From positions 1 to 50,080 of the forward strand of contig CALFXJ010000016.1 of NCBI GenBank assembly GCA_937958105.1: 50,080 nt of DNA, read 5' to 3'. Positions within the stretch are counted from its first letter, which is position 1, and each line of letters starts with the position of its first letter. The notes below the pieces were generated by a model that ran no database searches, had not been told where the DNA came from, and saw only the letters and a list, made by a program, of their open reading frames with translations. A program made the position numbers and the translations under genes. This document shows positions 17,826-26,312 of this stretch, piece after piece. The DNA comes from an uncultured Cellvibrio sp. GTDB lineage: Bacteria; Pseudomonadota; Gammaproteobacteria; Pseudomonadales; Cellvibrionaceae.

Positions 17826-18876
17826 TGATTTTTCCCGTGCTGTACTTAGCTGGTTTGATAAATACGGTCGCAAGACCCTGCCCTGGCAACAGGGCATCAC
17901 ACCCTACCGGGTGTGGCTGTCCGAGATCATGCTGCAACAGACGCAGGTGACCACGGTCATTCCTTACTTCGAGCGTTTTGTTGCGCGCTTTCCCGATGTG
18001 GCCAGCCTCGCCGCCGCCCCCATAGATGATGTGCTGCACCTGTGGACCGGGCTGGGTTATTACGCCCGGGCACGCAACCTGCACCGCTGTGCCCAGACTA
18101 TCATGCGTGATTACGGTGGTGAGTTTCCGGCCAGTGTGGATGCACTGGCCGAGCTTCCGGGTATTGGCCGCTCAACCGCTGGAGCAATCGTCAGCATTGC
18201 CTTCAAGCAGCGCGCGGCCATCCTCGACGGCAACGTTAAACGGGTGCTGGCCCGTCATCACGCGGTGGGCGGCTGGCCCGGAGAAACCGCCACACTGAAG
18301 ACCCTGTGGCACTACGCGGAAACCCACACTCCTACCAAACGTGTGAATGATTACACCCAGGCGATGATGGATCTCGGTGCTACCCTGTGCACCCGCAGCC
18401 GACCGGCCTGCGAACACTGTCCGGTGATGACCAGCTGCGCTGCTTACGCCGCCGGTCAGGTAGCACTTTATCCCGGGAAAAAGCCTAAGAAAGCCTTGCC
18501 GGAAAAAACCGTGCAGCTGCTGATGTTGCGCAATCCCGCCGGGGACATCCTGTTACAACAGCGCCCGCCGCAGGGCATCTGGGGCGGACTGTGGAGTTTT
18601 CCGGAAGTTTCCCTGGATATTGATGCGGCCACCTACGCGGAAGATCGCTTCGGCAAGATCAGCAGCGCCGAAACCTGGGATGCCTATCGCCATACCTTCA
18701 GTCATTACCATCTCGACATCACCCCCGTCCTGCTGCAGCTGAAGAAAGAGCCAAAAAAAATTGCGGAAGCGCACCAGACACTCTGGTACAACCCCCATCA
18801 GCCCGACACCATCGGACTGGCCGCTCCGGTAAAAAAACTGCTGGAAAAACTCGCCGCCTTTGACCCCCGCCGCTGA
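17818..18876 (+). CDS. mutY: A/G-specific adenine glycosylase
   Basis: 352 residues. Catalytic N-domain with LSEIMLQQTQV (catalytic Glu), helix-hairpin-helix ELPGIGRSTAGAI, catalytic Asp in ILDGNVKRVLAR, and the [4Fe-4S] cysteines in C-x6-C-x2-C-x5-C order (about residues 192-208). C-terminal NUDIX-like domain, with QRPPQGIWGGLWSFPE, recognises 8-oxoG. It removes adenine paired with 8-oxoG. Translationally coupled to the AsmA gene. Usually followed directly by yggX; here about 2.1 kb of sulfur genes lies between. Confidence 0.97.
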   Translation: MSNDFSRAVLSWFDKYGRKTLPWQQGITPYRVWLSEIMLQQTQVTTVIPYFERFVARFPDVASLAAAPIDDVLHLWTGLGYYARARNLHRCAQTIMRDYGGEFPASVDALAELPGIGRSTAGAIVSIAFKQRAAILDGNVKRVLARHHAVGGWPGETATLKTLWHYAETHTPTKRVNDYTQAMMDLGATLCTRSRPACEHCPVMTSCAAYAAGQVALYPGKKPKKALPEKTVQLLMLRNPAGDILLQQRPPQGIWGGLWSFPEVSLDIDAATYAEDRFGKISSAETWDAYRHTFSHYHLDITPVLLQLKKEPKKIAEAHQTLWYNPHQPDTIGLAAPVKKLLEKLAAFDPRR

Positions 18877-18959
18877 CATTCCGACGGGGACCATCAGAAC
18901 CGCTTCCATGTCGGGGATGACCTAAGCAGCACCTCTTGCGTCAGCTTACCAGGTGAGCG

Positions 18960-19838
18960 TTACAGGATTGGCAAAGGGCTGCGAATCGGAATTTTTAAAT
19001 AATGCACACCATTACTCTCCGCGGCAGGAAAGTGACCCGCACGGATGTTGACCTGTATCGAGGGAAGCAACAACCGGGGCGCCGACAGAGTTTTATCGCG
19101 CGTTGTACGCATTGCCACAAACTCGTCTTCGGTCACGCCGCTATGTATATGAATATTGTGTGCACGCTGCTCTGCAATAGTCGTTATCCAGCAGTATTCA
19201 TCACGCCCTGGTGCTTTATAGTCATGACACAAATAGACGGTTGTGTCGTCCGGCAACTGCATCAACCGCTGAATCGAATGAAATAAAGTTTGAGCACTGC
19301 CTCCTGGAAAATCCGCACGTGCGGTGCCGTAATCCGGCATAAATAAGGTATCCCCCACAAAAACCTTTCCATCCACATAATAAGAAACGCAGGCCGGCGT
19401 GTGGCCAGGGGTATGGATGACCTGAATAGCCGTATCACCCAGAGCGATGGTTTCACCGTCTTTGAGCAGCCGGTCAAATTCACTGCCATCGCCAGAGATA
19501 TCCGTGAGATTAAATACCGGCCTGAAGATGTTTTGTACCTCGCGGATATGTTCCCCGATGGCAACCGGCGCACCGGTACGTAATTTCAAGTAAGGCGCAG
19601 CACTTAGATGATCAGCATGGGCATGGGTTTCTAAAATCCATTGCACGCTCAGTTGATGCATAGCAGAAAACGCCAACAGTTTATCCGCAGCCTCAAACGA
19701 GCAGTGCCCGCTGGCGTGATCGTAGTCCAGGACGGGATCAATAATCACGGCCTTACGACTCTTTAATTCCCAAACAATATAGGAAATCGTATTGGTTAAC
19801 TCGTCAAAGAAAGATTCGACCTGAACGTTCGTCGACAT
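18960..19838 (-). CDS. Persulfide dioxygenase-like metallo-beta-lactamase fold protein (Blh/ETHE1 type)
   Basis: 292 residues from ATG 19838 (GAGGTG upstream); another ATG seven codons earlier is possible. Metal motifs THAHADHLS, HTPGHTP, GDTLF and LCHDY, and the late signature RDKTL followed by PSIQVNIRAG, typical of ETHE1/Blh enzymes that oxidise glutathione persulfide to sulfite with Fe(II). Divergent from an ArsR regulator with a shared palindrome, and followed across the promoter by a rhodanese: together a reactive-sulfur detoxification set as in bigR-blh loci. Not a beta-lactamase. Confidence 0.85.
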   Translation of the reverse strand: MSTNVQVESFFDELTNTISYIVWELKSRKAVIIDPVLDYDHASGHCSFEAADKLLAFSAMHQLSVQWILETHAHADHLSAAPYLKLRTGAPVAIGEHIREVQNIFRPVFNLTDISGDGSEFDRLLKDGETIALGDTAIQVIHTPGHTPACVSYYVDGKVFVGDTLFMPDYGTARADFPGGSAQTLFHSIQRLMQLPDDTTVYLCHDYKAPGRDEYCWITTIAEQRAHNIHIHSGVTEDEFVAMRTTRDKTLSAPRLLLPSIQVNIRAGHFPAAESNGVHYLKIPIRSPLPIL

Positions 19839-19852
19839 ACCAGACACCTCAG

Positions 19853-19899
19853 TTGACAATTTAATTAATCTGCTTATTATATAAGCATTAACTTATATA
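19853..19899. promoter_or_regulatory. Divergent promoter with palindromic operator
   Basis: Plus-strand promoter TTGACA (19853-19858), 16-base spacer, TATTAT (19875-19880). A perfect inverted repeat TATATAAG-N6-CTTATATA spans 19878-19899 and overlaps this -10; on the minus strand TATAAT (19876-19881) may be the -10 of the dioxygenase gene. One bound repressor could therefore close both promoters, as expected for a BigR/SqrR-like regulator. Confidence 0.7.
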
Positions 19900-19956
19900 C
19901 AAAGCAACTGCATTTATCGTTAACACCCTTAGATGCAATGAAAAGGTGGTTTCACA

Positions 19957-20262
19957 ATGTCATCATCGGTCGATCGCTTTATGAAAGAAGGCGCTCAGCA
20001 AGCCGCCGCTTTTTTACGTCTGTTGAGTAACGAAAATCGTTTATTGATCCTCTGTCTTCTGCTGCAGCATAAAGAGCTGAGCGCCGGTGCCATCAATGAG
20101 CACCTGGATTTAAGCCAGCCTGCGCTCTCTCAACACCTTAGCAAAATGCGTGAAGAAGGTTTAATTAGCTTTCGTCGCGAAGCGCAAACCTTGTTCTACC
20201 GAATCGACAATCCGAGTGTCCAGAAACTGGTCTCGACACTCAAGATTATATTTTGCCCGTAA
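19957..20262 (+). CDS. ArsR-family sulfane-sulfur-responsive regulator (BigR/SqrR/YgaV-like)
   Basis: 101 residues, winged helix-turn-helix: LSNENRLLILCLL, then the recognition helix DLSQPALSQHLSKMREEGLI and the wing REAQTLFYRI. Only two cysteines, Cys33 and Cys100, at places and spacing close to the pair that forms a tetrasulfide in BigR and SqrR. No arsenic-type CxC motif in the recognition region. Expected to repress its own operon and the divergent dioxygenase until persulfides form. AAGGTGG precedes the start; the rhodanese gene follows 28 bases after the stop. Confidence 0.85.
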   Translation: MSSSVDRFMKEGAQQAAAFLRLLSNENRLLILCLLLQHKELSAGAINEHLDLSQPALSQHLSKMREEGLISFRREAQTLFYRIDNPSVQKLVSTLKIIFCP

Positions 20263-20290
20263 TGGTGTGTTGCCACAGGAGTTTTTTGCA

Positions 20291-20806
20291 ATGAACTTAC
20301 CAACTCTTTCTGCGAATCAAGCAGGCATCTTGATCCAACAAGGGGCCATTGTTATTGATATTCGCTCACCCGATGAATTTGCCCGCGCACATATCGCCAA
20401 CGCTAAAAACAGTCCGCTTGATACCTTGTCGACCGCGTTGCTACCTGCGAACAAAGACGATACCGTTATTTTTTACTGCCGCTCCGGAATACGCACACAA
20501 ACCAACGCTGATCGTCTGGCCAGCCTGTTTCAGGGAAAGGCATTTATTCTGGAAGGCGGTATTGATGCCTGGAAAAAGGCCAAACAACCCCTTGTTACCG
20601 ACGCAAGCCAGCCGCTTGAACTACAGCGCCAGGTTCAAATCGGTGCTGGCAGCCTGGCCCTCGCCGGATTTATCTTAGGCCTCACTGTATCACCATACTT
20701 TCATATGGTTTCCGGGTTTGTCGGAGCAGGTTTATTAGTTGCTGGACTTACGGGTTTTTGCGGTTTGGCCAGAATACTCATGCATATGCCGTGGAATAAA
20801 CGCTAA
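20291..20806 (+). CDS. Membrane-anchored rhodanese (YgaP-like)
   Basis: 171 residues from ATG 20291 with AGGAG nine bases upstream; a longer frame overlapping the regulator is unlikely. Rhodanese domain (about 5-110): IDIRSPDEFARAHIANA and the active loop FYCRSGIRT with the persulfide-carrying Cys. C-terminal DUF2892-type segment with two membrane helices (about 120-160), then LARILMHMPWNKR. The same domain order is found in E. coli YgaP. It transfers sulfane sulfur at the inner face of the membrane and completes the regulator-dioxygenase set. Confidence 0.88.
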   Translation: MNLPTLSANQAGILIQQGAIVIDIRSPDEFARAHIANAKNSPLDTLSTALLPANKDDTVIFYCRSGIRTQTNADRLASLFQGKAFILEGGIDAWKKAKQPLVTDASQPLELQRQVQIGAGSLALAGFILGLTVSPYFHMVSGFVGAGLLVAGLTGFCGLARILMHMPWNKR

Positions 20807-20974
20807 TACCAGACCCTCATCGTCCGGCAAACGAAATACCCGTATCAGACACCCGCACTTTCTTTGCTGGCTTGCCCAGCCTTGGAATCCCGTCAGCGTT
20901 TTCCCTAAAGCGCTGGCATCCTCGCGCCACCACCGTTATCCTGCGCCCTCATTTATCCAACAGGAGGAGTCAAC

Positions 20975-21250
20975 ATGCCTCGCACCGTTTTCTGTCGCAA
21001 GTACAAACAGGAACTGGAAGGTCTTGACCAGCCACCCTACCCCGGCCCCAAAGGCCAGGATATCTACGACAATATATCCAAGAAGGCCTGGCAGGAGTGG
21101 ATGGCCCACCAGACCATGCTGATCAATGAGAAGCGCCTGAACCTGATGGACCTGGGCGCCCGGACCTATCTGTCCGAACAGATGGCACGCTTTCTCTCCG
21201 GAGAAGACTACGATCAGGCCGAAGGCTATGTCCCACCGAGCAATAAATAA
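20975..21250 (+). CDS. yggX: Probable Fe(2+)-trafficking / oxidative damage protection protein
   Basis: 91 residues, the usual length. Full family pattern: MPRTVFCRKYKQELEGLDQP, YPGPKGQDIYDNISKKAWQ, WMAHQTMLINEKRLNLMD, FLSGEDYDQAEGYVPP. YggX protects Fe-S clusters and limits oxidative DNA damage. Very strong CAGGAGGAG before the start. In many gammaproteobacteria it follows mutY directly; the 168 bases upstream of it (20807-20974) may keep part of the old mutY-yggX junction. Confidence 0.97.
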   Translation: MPRTVFCRKYKQELEGLDQPPYPGPKGQDIYDNISKKAWQEWMAHQTMLINEKRLNLMDLGARTYLSEQMARFLSGEDYDQAEGYVPPSNK

Positions 21251-21359
21251 CCAACCGGCATAAAGATGGGCGAGAAATAGGACAAAATTATCATCGCAGG
21301 CTTGACTCGATCTGGCCGAGCAGGTTTAATACGCGCCTCTTGCTCAAGCAAGTTTCCCA

Positions 21360-21435
21360 GCCCAGATAGCTCAGTCGGTAGAGCAGTGGATTGAAAATCC
21401 TCGTGTCGGTGGTTCGATTCCGCCTCTGGGCACCA
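21360..21435 (+). tRNA. tRNA-Phe (GAA)
   Basis: 76 bases, encoded CCA included. Acceptor stem GCCCAGA / TCTGGGC, D-arm TAGCTCAGTCGGTAGAGCA, anticodon stem-loop with GAA at 21393-21395, T-arm GGTGG-TTCGATT-CCGCC, discriminator A then CCA at 21433-21435. Sequence is very like E. coli tRNA-Phe. Confidence 0.97.
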
Positions 21436-21445
21436 TGAATTAAAC

Positions 21446-21479
21446 AAAAAAGGCTCGATCTTCGGATCGGGCCTTTTTT
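21446..21479 (+). terminator. Rho-independent terminator of tRNA-Phe
   Basis: Nine-bp stem GGCTCGATC / GATCGGGCC closed by a TTCG tetraloop, with an A-run before and six T after, 11 bases after the tRNA. Confidence 0.9.
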
Positions 21480-21741
21480 GTTTGCTTCGGGAATATACTG
21501 CCCCCATTCCTTCCAGTCATGCATCGCCCCCGCCCCCTTCGCGAAATGCTCCAAAGCGAGCGCAGGATGTTAGACGCCACGCGTGATTAAAATTACGCAG
21601 GACGTCTCATTCGCTCCACCTATTTAGCTGTTTTACCTGTGATAGGATGCGCGCGTTGTAAGGAAGCGTGCAGGATTCTTTTTCATTGCAGATGGATCTT
21701 TACAACAACAATTTATGTCGTTGTTCTCTACAGGAGTTGTT

Positions 21742-22911
21742 ATGAAAAAAATTGGAAGTTTTCTCGCTTTATGTTGGCTGGCTTTTTTTATTTCTGGTGC
21801 ACAGGCCCATGACGAAGGTTTCGCGTTAAGCAGCGCCATCTGGTCTACTCGCGACATTAATGTCTGCTGGGAATCCTACAGTACTTCGACGCAGGAGCAG
21901 CGCAACTGGATCAGGTCTGCAATTGCCGATTCATGGCAAAAACACTCTCGCGTTTCTTTTAACAACTGGGGCTTGTGCAGCTCCAACAGCACAGGCGTAC
22001 GCATTCAGGTTGCCGATGAGGGTCCACACGTTAAAGCGCTGGGCAGACATCTGGACGGCCGCAAGAACGGTATGGTTTTGAATTTTACCTATCGCAACTG
22101 GGGACAGACCTGTCAGGCATCCGTGAAGTGGTGTTCCGAATTAATTGCCATTCATGAGTTTGGTCACGCGCTCGGTTTTGCCCATGAACAAAACCGTAAT
22201 GACACCCCCAGCAGTTGCACAGAGCATCCGCAGGGCACCAACGGTGATGTGAAGATTGGCTCCTGGGATCTGCATTCCGTCATGAACTACTGCAACCCCG
22301 AGTGGAACGGTAACGGCCAGCTGAGCGCTACCGATATTGAAATGCTTACCCGTTATTACAAAAGCAACGCTCTGGTCTTGAGTTCATACGACGACTTGCC
22401 GGTGTTTTCGGCCGATTTTTATCTGCGCATGAATCCGGATGTCGCTAACGCAGTGGGTCGTGAGAACTATCAGGGTGCGCGGAATCACTGGAATAACAAC
22501 GGACGTAAAGAAGGCCGCATGAGCGCCCCCGGATTCCATGTCAGAGAGTATCTGGAATTAAACGCAGACCTTAAAGCTGCTTATGGAAACGATACAGTTG
22601 CAGCGATTAACCATTTCAAATCTTATGGTATCAACGAAGGTCGCCAGACCACTTATGCATTTTATGTGCGCGACTACCTGAATCATTACGCTGATCTTCG
22701 TGCGGTCTACGGTTACAACTTTAAGGAAGCGCATAACCACTGGGTTCGTCACGGCGTTAACGAAGGACGCCGGTCCTCCAACCTGTTTGATGTGAGTGTG
22801 TATGTGAACAAGTATTCCGACATGAAGCGGATCTACGGCCCTAACGATTATTTCGGTGCGCTGATTCATTACCATACCTTCGGTCGTTCCGAAGGCCGCA
22901 ATGGCAACTGA
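21742..22911 (+). CDS. Secreted metzincin-type metalloprotease with four C-terminal repeats
   Basis: 389 residues from ATG 21742 (AGGAG upstream). Signal peptide, cleavage after AQA22. Zinc site HEFGHALGFAHEQ: His138, Glu139, His142, His148, plus a Met-turn SVMNY (179-183), as in astacin/matrixin-like metzincins. From about residue 222 four repeats of about 42 residues follow, each with pattern F-x3-YL-x-(N/Y)-x-D ... H-x4-G-x-x-EGR. Such repeats occur in secreted bacterial proteins and may bind a surface or glycan. Four extra Cys in the catalytic part suggest disulfides. Single gene with its own terminator. Confidence 0.85.
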   Translation: MKKIGSFLALCWLAFFISGAQAHDEGFALSSAIWSTRDINVCWESYSTSTQEQRNWIRSAIADSWQKHSRVSFNNWGLCSSNSTGVRIQVADEGPHVKALGRHLDGRKNGMVLNFTYRNWGQTCQASVKWCSELIAIHEFGHALGFAHEQNRNDTPSSCTEHPQGTNGDVKIGSWDLHSVMNYCNPEWNGNGQLSATDIEMLTRYYKSNALVLSSYDDLPVFSADFYLRMNPDVANAVGRENYQGARNHWNNNGRKEGRMSAPGFHVREYLELNADLKAAYGNDTVAAINHFKSYGINEGRQTTYAFYVRDYLNHYADLRAVYGYNFKEAHNHWVRHGVNEGRRSSNLFDVSVYVNKYSDMKRIYGPNDYFGALIHYHTFGRSEGRNGN

Positions 22912-22949
22912 TTGGTAAGAGATCTGCAGCTGCAGATGAACAGCATTGT

Positions 22950-22980
22950 CCCGCCTTTCAGCTGAAGGGCGGGAGTTTTA
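22950..22980 (+). terminator. Rho-independent terminator after the metalloprotease gene
   Basis: GC-rich stem built from CCCGCC and GGCGGG with an inner TTTCAG / CTGAAG, one G-T pair, then AGTTTTA. Confidence 0.75.
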
Positions 22981-23035
22981 ATCTCCTTCCTCAAGCACCA
23001 ATATCAGCACCGGTCAGACCGGTAACAGAAATAAA

Positions 23036-23338
23036 TCAATACTGCTGAGGCTCGATATCCCGACGACAAGCGAGGATATGAGTAGCGATTTCGCGGGGGG
23101 TTTTGCCAAGATTGAGCAGGCTTTTGATGATGGTTTTTTCTTCGATGGTCAGCGTCTTGCCATTGAGCATGGAGTCCACCCAGTCCACGGTTACCCGGTA
23201 GGACAGTCGCAGGGCTTCATCGAGGATCAATTCCGCCGGGACGCCGAAGCGCTGGTAATATTCAACAAGGGACTTTTCCCAATCGTAGAGGTCCCGATGC
23301 AGTAATCGGCTGGTTGCTATTTTTTCGCATTCATCCAT
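23036..23338 (-). CDS. Hypothetical helical protein
   Basis: 100 residues, no family recognised. Predicted mostly alpha-helical and cytoplasmic, with conserved-looking stretches DWEKSLVEYYQRFGVP and IEEKTIIKSLLNLGKTPREIA, the latter with a helix-turn-helix rhythm. Codon use fits a real gene; an overlapping 75-codon frame on the plus strand looks like a shadow. A short stem ACCGGT-CTG-ACCGGT lies just downstream of its stop. Could be a small DNA- or protein-binding regulator, but nothing proves it. Confidence 0.5.
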   Translation of the reverse strand: MDECEKIATSRLLHRDLYDWEKSLVEYYQRFGVPAELILDEALRLSYRVTVDWVDSMLNGKTLTIEEKTIIKSLLNLGKTPREIATHILACRRDIEPQQY

Positions 23339-23670
23339 CAGAAAATGTAATCCGATTGTGTTATTTAAGCGTATTGCCGACGTGACTGAATATATAGCAC
23401 ATACTACCAGCGGAAACGCCAGGCCGCTGTGCGTTTTTTTCTACAAAACAGGAAGCGATCACGGTAAAGATTCGTTTATGAAGAGCTCCCGCAGCTCGTG
23501 ACGGTAATGACAGCGCTGTCGTGAAGTACAGCCTGGTCACTGTGCAACAGTGTACACGCAGCCTCTCCCTTTGTTCGAGTTTCTTTGCTTATGTCTGTAC
23601 AAAATTTGGCTTTTTAATCAAACCCTAAAACCCGATAGGTTATTCATAGCACGCAGTTTGCCGACCTCTG
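23339..23670. other. Intergenic region, no gene seen
   Basis: 332 bases between two minus-strand genes. I see no open frame of weight and no RNA gene. It should carry the promoter of the hypothetical gene to the left and any terminator of the FHA membrane protein. Confidence 0.5.
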
Positions 23671-24678
23671 TCATCGTTCTTCCTGCTGTGGTTGATCCTT
23701 AGGGTCCGCACCTTCTTCCAGCTTGTCCGGATCAATCTCTTCCTGCTGTGCTTTATCCAACGCGTCCTTCATTTGTTGTATCTGATCCACAAATTCATCC
23801 ACCGAATGATCCCGGCTTTGACGGAGGCCTGGTGGCAGGAGGTCGTGCATATAGAGGTTGCTGGCAAGACGCCCGGTGTTCTGATAGCTGTCGATAAAAC
23901 TCAGCCCCAGCGCACCAAGTGTTAACAACACGGTGGCTCCACCCCACTGCCGGCGTCGGCGCGGCATAACGGTAACCAGATGGAAAAACAGGACAATACC
24001 GATGATGATTGTGTTCGCATAAGCGGAATAACGGGAGAAAAATTCCAGTGAGTAGGCGTAGCCCAGGTAAACGCTCAGGAACGTCCAGAGTTCCGCCACC
24101 ACAATCCCGCTGGCGGCGATGAACAGGTGCCGGCCAAAACGCAGCTGGCTGCTGAACAGGTGGTTGACCAGAGCCCAGGCACCGCTCCAGAACACCACGC
24201 CGATGATCATGGTGGCAATCGCGCTCAGGTAATCCAGCCACTCCGTCTTGCCGGTCTGACCAATCCAATGGGAGAAGGATGCCTGGATCATGATCAGCAT
24301 CAGCCCCGTCAGCAACGGCGGCCAACCTTCCCAGAGATGGTTGGTGGAATCGGTGAGCTCATCCGCCACAACAAAGTCCCGCTGCCGCACCCGCAGATTG
24401 GTGTGCCCGAGTCGAACGATGGTGTTGCCATCAAGACGCTGTTGCTGAACACGCTCCCGTCGATACACTACCCCATTACGCGATTCCAGACTGCGAATGA
24501 TGATGCCGCCGTCCTCCATTGTCTCAATGACGGCATGGTGGGGTGCGGTGTGCGGGTCGTCGAGAATAATGTCATTGTCATAGGCGCGCCCGATGCGAAT
24601 GGGCAGTGCAGACTGGGGATAACGCTGTTTCACATCACCGTTGCGCGCAACAATTTCGACAAAGAAGGCATGACTCAT
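23671..24678 (-). CDS. FHA-domain membrane protein
   Basis: 335 residues. N-terminal cytoplasmic FHA domain (about 20-100): LPIRIGRAYDNDIILDD, PHHAVIE, LESRNGVVYRRERV. Then five or six membrane helices (about 120-280) and a charged C-terminal tail rich in Asp, Glu and Gln. In the FHA motif the usual Ser before x-x-His is Ala-Pro, so phosphopeptide binding may be altered. Its ATG overlaps the stop of the upstream protease gene by four bases (ATGA), so the two are translated together. Confidence 0.8.
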   Translation of the reverse strand: MSHAFFVEIVARNGDVKQRYPQSALPIRIGRAYDNDIILDDPHTAPHHAVIETMEDGGIIIRSLESRNGVVYRRERVQQQRLDGNTIVRLGHTNLRVRQRDFVVADELTDSTNHLWEGWPPLLTGLMLIMIQASFSHWIGQTGKTEWLDYLSAIATMIIGVVFWSGAWALVNHLFSSQLRFGRHLFIAASGIVVAELWTFLSVYLGYAYSLEFFSRYSAYANTIIIGIVLFFHLVTVMPRRRRQWGGATVLLTLGALGLSFIDSYQNTGRLASNLYMHDLLPPGLRQSRDHSVDEFVDQIQQMKDALDKAQQEEIDPDKLEEGADPKDQPQQEER

Positions 24679-26072
24679 TGGACACTGCCTCCTTCCGCGT
24701 CATCGGCAGATTCTATCTCAGCCGCCGTGTCGGATTGGCGGGCCACGGCGTTCAACAGGCGGCGGGTTATCGCCAGTCCATTGTCATAGGAGATGCCGCG
24801 GAATTCGTAGAGACTTTTCACGCTCATCAAGGGATCATCCGTGGTGATCGTCAACAGGGTAAAGTTGTAGAGACCGGTAAATTTGCGATAGGCCGACGCG
24901 CAGAGAACGGCACGCATCGGCAGGTGATCGTTGGCCACAAATTCTTCGGTGCACTGCTGCGCAGTGACCTCTTCGCTGCGATGACTGCTCCAGATCTGGT
25001 GGCTGAAACTTTCACTGAGTAGACGCGAAAATCGCAGTGCATTATCTTTTTTGCTGCGGATAAACTGGTGATCAAAAGAGACGCGCCCGGTTTGTAGATT
25101 GCCCGAGATAAACACCACAGATTCCATACCGCAATAAATGCTGTCCGTGCTATAGCCTTCCTGGGTGTTGTCTTCGGAGCTGCCCCAGCAACGCAACTGT
25201 TCTGATTCACGTACAGGGATCCGATAGGGGCCAAGGGTCTTTGTGGTGAGAGGCTCATCCAGAAGGTGCCCCATCATGCGCTGTTGATAATCCAACAGTT
25301 GCTCGCCGATAACCGGTTTGAAGTCGGCGGGTGGCGCATCTCCATTCTGCGCAACCATCATCAACTGCTGCAGGTAGCGCGCGGGCACGAGAAAACTGAC
25401 CAGCTCGCCGTCACGCCGATGCGACACGTTTACACCGGCGATGTCGCCATTGACAGTGATATTGGGACCGCCACTCATCCCCGGGTTGAGGGGGCCGGTA
25501 AACATCAGATGGTCAGAGAAGCCGCGCCGGCTGATACCGTTGTAGGTCCCTTCTGAGATTGCAAAGCCAAGATCCAGCGGATTGCCCAGCGAATAGAGAT
25601 TCTCGCCCTGCTCCAGAGCTGTCAGATCGTCCGGCAACTGGAAGGAACCGGTTCCGGTGCGATCCACCCGCACAACAGCCAGATCGCGCAGTACGTCCAC
25701 CGCGAGCAGCTCCACACTGCCTTTCCGGCCGTCGGTATCCACGTACTCGCCGAGGTAGGTTTCAGGTTCCAGTGCAATCTGTGAGATGACATGGTAATTA
25801 GTGACCGCGAGGTCACCTTCACCCAATAAAAAGCCCGAGCCGGTAGTGGATTGACTGCGCCCGTTGCGCAACAGCACGCGCAGTTGCAACAGGTCTTTTT
25901 TGACTGATGCATACAGGCGTTGTGCGCTGGATGATGGGGGAGCGATGCTGTCGGCTGGGGTTTGTGCCTGTAACGGGATGGCGGTCGTCGCACAGACGAT
26001 CAGCGCCAATCCGCGAGCTGCACCTGCCAACCTGCGGTATAACGTAGATAACAAGGGAAGCCTTCCTTTCAC
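24675..26072 (-). CDS. Exported trypsin-like serine protease (HtrA-like domain, no PDZ)
   Basis: 465 residues, GTG start at 26072; an alternative TTG at codon 7 has AAGGAAGG at good spacing. Signal peptide to about LQAQ37. Trypsin-type domain with His94 (TNYHV), Asp130 (LRDLAVVRV) and Ser200 (NPGMSGGP): the triad is complete. The C-terminal half (about 240-465) has no PDZ domain and no family I can name; it contains several Cys. Acts in the periplasm. Operon with an FHA membrane protein, which suggests a cross-membrane signalling or quality-control pair. Confidence 0.8.
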   Translation of the reverse strand: MKGRLPLLSTLYRRLAGAARGLALIVCATTAIPLQAQTPADSIAPPSSSAQRLYASVKKDLLQLRVLLRNGRSQSTTGSGFLLGEGDLAVTNYHVISQIALEPETYLGEYVDTDGRKGSVELLAVDVLRDLAVVRVDRTGTGSFQLPDDLTALEQGENLYSLGNPLDLGFAISEGTYNGISRRGFSDHLMFTGPLNPGMSGGPNITVNGDIAGVNVSHRRDGELVSFLVPARYLQQLMMVAQNGDAPPADFKPVIGEQLLDYQQRMMGHLLDEPLTTKTLGPYRIPVRESEQLRCWGSSEDNTQEGYSTDSIYCGMESVVFISGNLQTGRVSFDHQFIRSKKDNALRFSRLLSESFSHQIWSSHRSEEVTAQQCTEEFVANDHLPMRAVLCASAYRKFTGLYNFTLLTITTDDPLMSVKSLYEFRGISYDNGLAITRRLLNAVARQSDTAAEIESADDAEGGSVQ

Positions 26073-26312
26073 ATCATTAGAACCTGGTCAGTAAACGGCG
26101 ATACACTCACTCGACCTCCGGGTGTCGCGGTGTCCGAGTCTACGTGACCCATCAACGGGCGCCAAGCAGCTTGTGCGGATCGATAAACCCCCAGCCCCTC
26201 ACTAAAATAACCGGGTGACCTGAATCCAAAGCCCACTTCAGGTGCGTCACAGCAAGTAACCGGCGCCTTCTTCGCGATAGCAGCCGCACTTTATGACCAT
26301 GAGGATTTTGTT

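Noticed and set aside
18960..19838. Beta-lactamase resistance gene
   Set aside because: The metallo-beta-lactamase fold here carries ETHE1/Blh signatures and stands with sulfur genes, so it is a persulfide dioxygenase type.
21360..22980. tRNA-Phe as an integration site for an island
   Set aside because: I found no second copy of the tRNA 3' end downstream and no integrase gene; the genes after it look chromosomal.
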